From Hydrogenophilales bacterium 16-64-46 (GTDB taxonomy: Bacteria > Pseudomonadota > Gammaproteobacteria > Burkholderiales > Thiobacillaceae), in NCBI GenBank assembly GCA_002281775.1, contig NCGY01000010.1, positions 84,743 through 148,742 on the forward strand: a stretch of DNA of 64,000 bases, read 5' to 3'. The position numbers and the translations under genes were made by a program. Below, piece after piece: positions 59,618 to 64,000 of the stretch (position 1 is its first letter; each line of letters begins with the position of its first letter). The notes beneath the pieces are model-generated. The model had not been told where the DNA came from. It did no database searches and saw nothing but the letters and a program-made list of their open reading frames with translations.

Positions 59618-60305
59618 GTTTCACTCCTGATTTCTTGCCGCGCTTTTCCGGTTCAGCCGCAGCAGGCGCTTCGCCACGATTCAGCGCATCGCCCTTGTAG
59701 ACCCAGACCTTGATGCCGATGATGCCGTAGGTGGTCTTGGCTTCGGCCACACCGTAGTCGATATCTGCGCGCAGGGTATGAAGCGGCACGCGACCTTCGC
59801 GATACCACTCGGTGCGTGCGATCTCGGCACCATTCAGACGCCCGGAGCTCATGATTTTGATGCCCTGCGCGCCCAGACGCATGGCATTCTGCATCGCGCG
59901 CTTCATGGCGCGGCGGAACATCACACGCTTCTCAAGCTGCTGCGCAATGCCATCAGCGATGATCTGGGCATCGGTTTCCGGCTTGCGGATCTCTTCGATG
60001 TTGACGTGGACCGGCACCGACATCATCCGCGCCAGATCAGCACGCAGGATTTCGATGTCTTCACCCTTGCGACCGATGACCACACCGGGACGGCCGCTGA
60101 AGATCGTGATGCGTGCGTTCTTGGCAGGACGCTCGATGAGCACCTTGGAAACCGAGGCATGGGAGAGCTTTTTCTTCAAATAGTCCCGTACCTTAATGTC
60201 TTCGAGCAAGGTGCTGGCGAAGTTCTTGTTCGAACCGTACCACTTCGCCGTCCAGGTGCGTTGAACGCCCAGACGGAACCCAGTCGGATGTATTTTTTGT
60301 CCCAT
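59601..60305 (-). CDS. rpsC: 30S ribosomal protein S3
   Basis: S3 forms the mRNA entry helicase site with S4. A KH domain occurs ([20 protein letters not shown]) and the start [14 protein letters not shown] is exact; 234 residues with a Lys/Ala-rich tail. Confidence 0.98.
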   Translation of the reverse strand: MGQKIHPTGFRLGVQRTWTAKWYGSNKNFASTLLEDIKVRDYLKKKLSHASVSKVLIERPAKNARITIFSGRPGVVIGRKGEDIEILRADLARMMSVPVHVNIEEIRKPETDAQIIADGIAQQLEKRVMFRRAMKRAMQNAMRLGAQGIKIMSSGRLNGAEIARTEWYREGRVPLHTLRADIDYGVAEAKTTYGIIGIKVWVYKGDALNRGEAPAAAEPEKRGKKSGVKHAAAS

Positions 60306-60314
60306 CGCGCTTCC

Positions 60315-60647
60315 TTAATCGCCAACCGTCACGGTAATGTGACAGGTGGGTTTGCTAATACGGTTGCCACGACCCTTGGCGCGCGCGGTGAAACGCTTCA
60401 GCACCGAGCCCTGATCGATATAGATTGTTTTCACTTTCAAGGCATCGATATCTGCACCTTCATTGTGCTCGGCATTGGCAATGGCCGACTCCAGCACTTT
60501 CTTGATGATGCCAGCCCCTTTTTTGGGGCTGAAGGCCAGGATATTTAGTGCCTTCTCCACGCGCAGACCACGGATCTGGTCGGCAACCAGGCGGCCTTTC
60601 TGTGCAGACAGACGGGTACCACGCAAAATCGCAGAAACTTCCATCAT
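60315..60647 (-). CDS. rplV: 50S ribosomal protein L22
   Basis: L22 has an extended hairpin in the exit tunnel. The [21 protein letters not shown] segment and the loop [18 protein letters not shown] fit; 110 residues. Confidence 0.98.
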   Translation of the reverse strand: MMEVSAILRGTRLSAQKGRLVADQIRGLRVEKALNILAFSPKKGAGIIKKVLESAIANAEHNEGADIDALKVKTIYIDQGSVLKRFTARAKGRGNRISKPTCHITVTVGD

Positions 60648-60654
60648 GCGCTCC

Positions 60655-60930
60655 TTATTTCTTCGCCTTCTTGTCCGCGACGTGGCCCTTGAAGGTACGC
60701 GTCAGGGAGAATTCACCGAGCTTGTGGCCCACCATGTTTTCAGTGACGAAAACCGGGATGTGCTGGCGGCCGTTGTGTACCGCGATGGTCAGGCCGATGA
60801 AATCGGGGAGGACAGTGGATCGACGCGACCAGGTCTTGATCGGACGCTTGTCGTTCGAGCCGCGCACCGCTTCGATTTTCTTCAGCAGATGGGCGTCGAC
60901 GAACGGGCCTTTTTTAATTGAACGTGCCAT
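60655..60930 (-). CDS. rpsS: 30S ribosomal protein S19
   Basis: S19 lies beside S13. [20 protein letters not shown] and [21 protein letters not shown] give a clear match; 91 residues. Confidence 0.98.
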   Translation of the reverse strand: MARSIKKGPFVDAHLLKKIEAVRGSNDKRPIKTWSRRSTVLPDFIGLTIAVHNGRQHIPVFVTENMVGHKLGEFSLTRTFKGHVADKKAKK

Positions 60931-60945
60931 ATCTTTCTACCTCAA

Positions 60946-61773
60946 TCAGCGCGCGTGACGGCGGCGGACGATCATGTTGGAGGTGCGCTTATTGCTGCGG
61001 GTACGGTAACCCTTGGTCGGCGTACCCCACGGGCTGACCGGATGACGCCCGGCAGCTGTGCGACCTTCACCCCCGCCATGCGGGTGGTCGACCGGGTTCA
61101 TGACCACGCCCCGCACTGTCGGACGAACGCCGCGCCAGCGCATGGCACCGGCCTTGCCGATGGAACGCAGGCTATGCTCCCCGTTACCCACCTCGCCCAG
61201 AGTTGCACGACAATCGACATGCACCTTGCGAATCTCGCCCGAACGCAAGCGGAGCTGTGCGTAGGCACCCTCACGCGCGAGCAGCTGAACGGAGGTACCG
61301 GCCGACCGCGCAATCTGCGCACCCTTGCCCGGCATCATCTCGATGCAATGGATCGTCGAGCCCACCGGAATGCTGCGCAGCGGCAAACAGTTGCCTGCCT
61401 TGATCGGCGCATCTGCACCGTTCAGCAGCTGCTGGCCGACTTCCGCACCGCGCGGTGCAATGATGTAGCGACGTTCACCATCGGCGTAACACAGCAAGGC
61501 CAAGTGCGCAGAGCGGTTGGGGTCATACTCGATACGCTCGATCTTGGCAGGGATGCCGTCCTTGTTGCGACGGAAGTCGACAACGCGATAATGCTGCTTG
61601 TGGCCACCGCCCTTGTGGCGAACGGTGATGTGGCCGTTGTTGTTGCGTCCGGAACCGCGCTTTTGCGGTTCGAGCAGCGCCGCAACCGGCTTACCCTTGT
61701 GCAGCCCCGGGGTGACCACCTTGACAACGGCGCGACGGCCGGCGGAAGTGGGTTTGACTTTAATCAGTGCCAT
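60946..61773 (-). CDS. rplB: 50S ribosomal protein L2
   Basis: L2 is needed for subunit association and peptidyl transfer. The key [17 protein letters not shown] segment holds the essential His, and the length is 275 residues. The N-terminal [17 protein letters not shown] fits also. Confidence 0.98.
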   Translation of the reverse strand: MALIKVKPTSAGRRAVVKVVTPGLHKGKPVAALLEPQKRGSGRNNNGHITVRHKGGGHKQHYRVVDFRRNKDGIPAKIERIEYDPNRSAHLALLCYADGERRYIIAPRGAEVGQQLLNGADAPIKAGNCLPLRSIPVGSTIHCIEMMPGKGAQIARSAGTSVQLLAREGAYAQLRLRSGEIRKVHVDCRATLGEVGNGEHSLRSIGKAGAMRWRGVRPTVRGVVMNPVDHPHGGGEGRTAAGRHPVSPWGTPTKGYRTRSNKRTSNMIVRRRHAR

Positions 61774-61784
61774 GGTTTTCTCCC

Positions 61785-62093
61785 TTACTGACCGGACGCG
61801 AAGTCTATGTCCTGACCCGGCTTGAGGGTGACATATGCCTTCTTCCAGTTGTCACGGCGACCCATGACACGACCGGCACGCTTGACCTTGCCCTTGACGT
61901 TGAGGACCTGCACACCGGTGACTTCAACCTTGAACAGGCTGGCCACCGCCGCGCTGATTTCCTGCTTGGTGGCGTCCGGCAAGACGCGAAAGACCACCTG
62001 ATTCAGCTTGTCGGCCACACGCGTGCTCTTTTCGGAGATCACCGGCGCAAGGATGACTTTGAGCAGACGCTCCTGACTGATCGCACCCATCAC
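61785..62093 (-). CDS. rplW: 50S ribosomal protein L23
   Basis: L23 docks trigger factor and SRP at the tunnel exit. Core [20 protein letters not shown] and the C-terminal [22 protein letters not shown] are seen; 102 residues. It overlaps rplD by 4 bp. Confidence 0.97.
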   Translation of the reverse strand: MMGAISQERLLKVILAPVISEKSTRVADKLNQVVFRVLPDATKQEISAAVASLFKVEVTGVQVLNVKGKVKRAGRVMGRRDNWKKAYVTLKPGQDIDFASGQ

Positions 62094-62707
62094 ACCATCT
62101 CCTCGAATTGCTTGATCGCCGCCTTGGTGATCAGCACGTTACCGAACTTGACCAGGCTCCAGGGATCGGCCTGATGCGGCTCGACCACATATACGTTAGG
62201 CAGGTTGCGCGACGACAACCACAGGTTGTCGTCAACCGTGTCGGCAATGATCATCACTTTGCCGAAGCCCATCGACTTAAGCTTGCCAGCCAGCAGCTTG
62301 GTCTTGGGCGACTCGATACCGAGACTTTCCACAACCTTGAGCTTGCCTTCGCGCGCCAGCTGCGAGAGCACCGTAGCGAGGCCAGCACGGTACATCTTGC
62401 GGTTCACTTTATGGGTGAAGTTTTCATTCGGCTTGTTCGGGAACGTCACACCACCCCCGCGCCAGATCGGGCTCGATGTCCGACCAGAACGGGCGCGACC
62501 GGTACCCTTTTGACGCCACGGCTTGTGCGTGGACGCGGTCACTTCGGCGCGCGTCTGCTGCGCACGGTTGCCGCTGCGAGCATTCGCGAGGAAAGCGGTC
62601 ACCACCTGATGCACCAGCGCTTCGTTGTAATCGCGGCCAAAGGTATCGTCAGCTGCGCTGACGCTGGACACCTGCTGGCCCTGATCGTTGATGACGACGA
62701 GATCCAT
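62090..62707 (-). CDS. rplD: 50S ribosomal protein L4
   Basis: L4 lines the tunnel and in E. coli represses the S10 operon by binding the leader. The extended loop [20 protein letters not shown] is present; 205 residues. The start shares one base with rplC's stop (TGATG). Confidence 0.98.
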   Translation of the reverse strand: MDLVVINDQGQQVSSVSAADDTFGRDYNEALVHQVVTAFLANARSGNRAQQTRAEVTASTHKPWRQKGTGRARSGRTSSPIWRGGGVTFPNKPNENFTHKVNRKMYRAGLATVLSQLAREGKLKVVESLGIESPKTKLLAGKLKSMGFGKVMIIADTVDDNLWLSSRNLPNVYVVEPHQADPWSLVKFGNVLITKAAIKQFEEMV

Positions 62708-63351
62708 CAGGCACCCCCTTTCACTGCAGGACGCACCACGACATGACCACCTTTTGCGCCAGGCACTGCACCCTTGAGCAAAACCAGGCCACGCTCGGTA
62801 TCGACGCGCACCACTTCAAGATTCTGTTTGGTACAGGTCACCGCACCCATGTGACCTGCCATGCGTTTGCCCGGGAACACACGACCCGGGTCCTGCGCCA
62901 TACCGATGGAACCCGGCACATTGTGCGAACGCGAGTTGCCGTGTGTCGCACGCTGGGATGAAAAGTTATGTCGCTTGATGGTGCCGGCGAAGCCCTTGCC
63001 CTGAGTTACCCCCGTGACATCAACCTTCTGACCCGCCTGGAAGACACCCACGGAAACCACTACGCCCGGCTGGTATTGCGAAGCCACATCTGACGACACG
63101 CGGAATTCGCGGAGCAACTCTCCCGCATCAACACCCGCCTTCGCGAAATGACCCGCCTCGGCTTTGCTGACGCGGCTGTTGCGACGGCTACCGTAGGCAA
63201 GTTGCACAGCGGTGTAGCCATCATTTTCTGACGTGCGCACTTGCGTGACACGGTTGTTGGACATTTCCAGCACCGTCACCGGAACGGACGCACCGTTCTC
63301 GGTAAAAATGCGGGTCATGCCGACCTTGCGGCCAACGAGCCCGATACTCAT
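62707..63351 (-). CDS. rplC: 50S ribosomal protein L3
   Basis: L3 starts 50S assembly. [20 protein letters not shown] and the loop with [14 protein letters not shown] are clear; 214 residues. It is 125 bp past rpsJ, in which gap a promoter occurs. Confidence 0.98.
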   Translation of the reverse strand: MSIGLVGRKVGMTRIFTENGASVPVTVLEMSNNRVTQVRTSENDGYTAVQLAYGSRRNSRVSKAEAGHFAKAGVDAGELLREFRVSSDVASQYQPGVVVSVGVFQAGQKVDVTGVTQGKGFAGTIKRHNFSSQRATHGNSRSHNVPGSIGMAQDPGRVFPGKRMAGHMGAVTCTKQNLEVVRVDTERGLVLLKGAVPGAKGGHVVVRPAVKGGA

Positions 63352-63453
63352 TTTTGTATTTCCTATCTCTAGCCAACGCGAGATGCGCCGGCAAGGGTTG
63401 TAGGTGCCGATTACTATTGACCGGCGACTATTGGTTACAGCTGAAGGGGCGGA

Positions 63454-63482
63454 ATTATATCCAAGCCGCCCGCTTTTTACAA
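63454..63482 (-). promoter_or_regulatory. Consensus-like promoter between rpsJ and rplC
   Basis: On the minus strand, TTGTAA (63477-63482), which overlaps the rpsJ stop codon, is followed by exactly 17 bp and a perfect TATAAT (63454-63459). It would give a leader of about 95 nt before rplC, in which CGCCGG and CCGGCG can pair. Confidence 0.65.
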
Positions 63483-63785
63483 CTTGATTTCGACGTCCAC
63501 GCCAGCCGGCAGATCCAGCTTCATGAGGGCATCAACCGTTTTGTCGGTCGGGTCCATGATGTCCATCAGACGGCGATGGGTGCGAATCTCGAACTGGTCA
63601 CGCGAAGTCTTATTCACGTGCGGCGAACGCAACACATCGAAACGTTCGATGGAAGTAGGCAGAGGCACCGGCCCCTTGACCACAGCACCGGTACGCTTGG
63701 CCGTTTCAACGATTTCCAGCGCCGACTGATCGATCAGCTTGTAATCGAATGCCTTGAGGCGGATGCGGATTTTCTGATTTTGCAT
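63477..63785 (-). CDS. rpsJ: 30S ribosomal protein S10
   Basis: S10 is a 30S protein that also works with NusB in antitermination. The start [20 protein letters not shown] and the loop [20 protein letters not shown] match; 102 residues. The 10-bp gap to tuf implies cotranscription with the str operon. Confidence 0.98.
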   Translation of the reverse strand: MQNQKIRIRLKAFDYKLIDQSALEIVETAKRTGAVVKGPVPLPTSIERFDVLRSPHVNKTSRDQFEIRTHRRLMDIMDPTDKTVDALMKLDLPAGVDVEIKL

Positions 63786-63795
63786 GAGATTCGCC

Positions 63796-64000
63796 TTACT
63801 CTTCGATCTTGGCCACGACACCCGCGCCGACGGTACGACCGCCTTCACGGATGGCGAAACGCAGACCTTCGTCCATGGCAATGGGCTGAATCAGCGCAAC
63901 TTTGATGCTGACGTTGTCGCCAGGCATCACCATCTCGGTACCCGCCGGCAGCTCGATCGCACCGGTGACGTCGGTGGTGCGGAAGTAAAACTGCGGACGG
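63796..64000 (-). CDS. tuf: Elongation factor Tu, 3' part
   Basis: The 67 visible C-terminal residues form the last beta barrel of EF-Tu: [20 protein letters not shown] at the edge, then [20 protein letters not shown] and the end [17 protein letters not shown]. The N-terminal GTPase domain lies beyond the window. It delivers aminoacyl-tRNA to the ribosome. Confidence 0.98.
   Translation of the reverse strand, partial: RPQFYFRTTDVTGAIELPAGTEMVMPGDNVSIKVALIQPIAMDEGLRFAIREGGRTVGAGVVAKIEE

Overview
The window is a GC-rich, gene-dense chromosomal segment of a Gram-negative bacterium, most likely a betaproteobacterium. I infer this from the two 16-strand-type porins that begin with TSNV(D/E)IYG after the signal peptide, the ssb-MFS-uvrA block, the FmdB-DUF502-AspS-NudB-EEP-ClsB block and the order and sequences of the ribosomal proteins. 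Periplasmic c-type cytochromes, a DsrE-like protein and a glutathione-dependent formaldehyde pathway would suit a Thiobacillus-like or related autotroph or methylotroph, but the sequence does not settle the genus. No tRNA, rRNA, CRISPR array or intact insertion sequence was seen.

Layout. 1-7.7 kb is core metabolism: the 3' part of an M17 aminopeptidase, an RluA-type pseudouridine synthase, a secreted DsrE-like protein, folE, a CBS-domain protein, the formaldehyde pair frmA-fghA, transaldolase and aroC. 7.7-15 kb is an accessory, rearranged patch. It holds two porins, one frameshifted at its very C-terminus, and two divergent TPR-sulfotransferases, one truncated. It also holds two copies of the 3' half of an OsmC-family gene, which flank a small DUF4258-like/DUF2283 gene pair, and a decayed DUF2283 fragment. 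15.2-24 kb carries a YpfJ-type metalloprotease, REP-like palindromes, the block clsB-EEP-nudB-DUF2322-aspS-DUF502-fmdB, and a TonB-dependent receptor. 24-33 kb carries ssb, an MFS transporter, uvrA, a giant DUF748 (AsmA-like) protein and darP. 33-37 kb is pmbA-tesA followed by a TRAP transporter dctQM with no binding protein beside it. 37.3-39.7 kb is a cytochrome cluster: monohaem cytochrome c, cytochrome b561-type protein, an SHP-like (DUF1924) cytochrome and a dihaem cytochrome c, followed by an FKBP isomerase. 39.7-49.7 kb has ygiQ, a DUF2288 protein, a second pseudouridine synthase, an Ala-rich lipoprotein, an RND efflux pair, a glycerate 2-kinase and a SAM hydroxide adenosyltransferase.

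49.8-64 kb, all on the minus strand, is the str/S10/spc/alpha ribosomal superoperon from the 3' end of tuf through rpsJ, rplC-D-W-B, rpsS, rplV, rpsC, rplP, rpmC, rpsQ, rplN-X-E, rpsN, rpsH, rplF-R, rpsE, rpmD, rplO, secY, infA, rpmJ, rpsM-K-D, rpoA and rplQ. It ends at a strong terminator. Three longer gaps inside it (rpsJ-rplC, rpsQ-rplN, rpmJ-rpsM) each contain a promoter-like sequence, so the long transcript probably has internal starts where leader-mediated control could act.

The most interesting items are the SHP/dihaem/cytochrome b cluster with a palindrome over its promoter, and the rearranged 7.7-13.8 kb patch. In that patch a DUF4258/DUF2283 cassette sits between two osmC 3' fragments, with a second relic of the same family next to the other porin.
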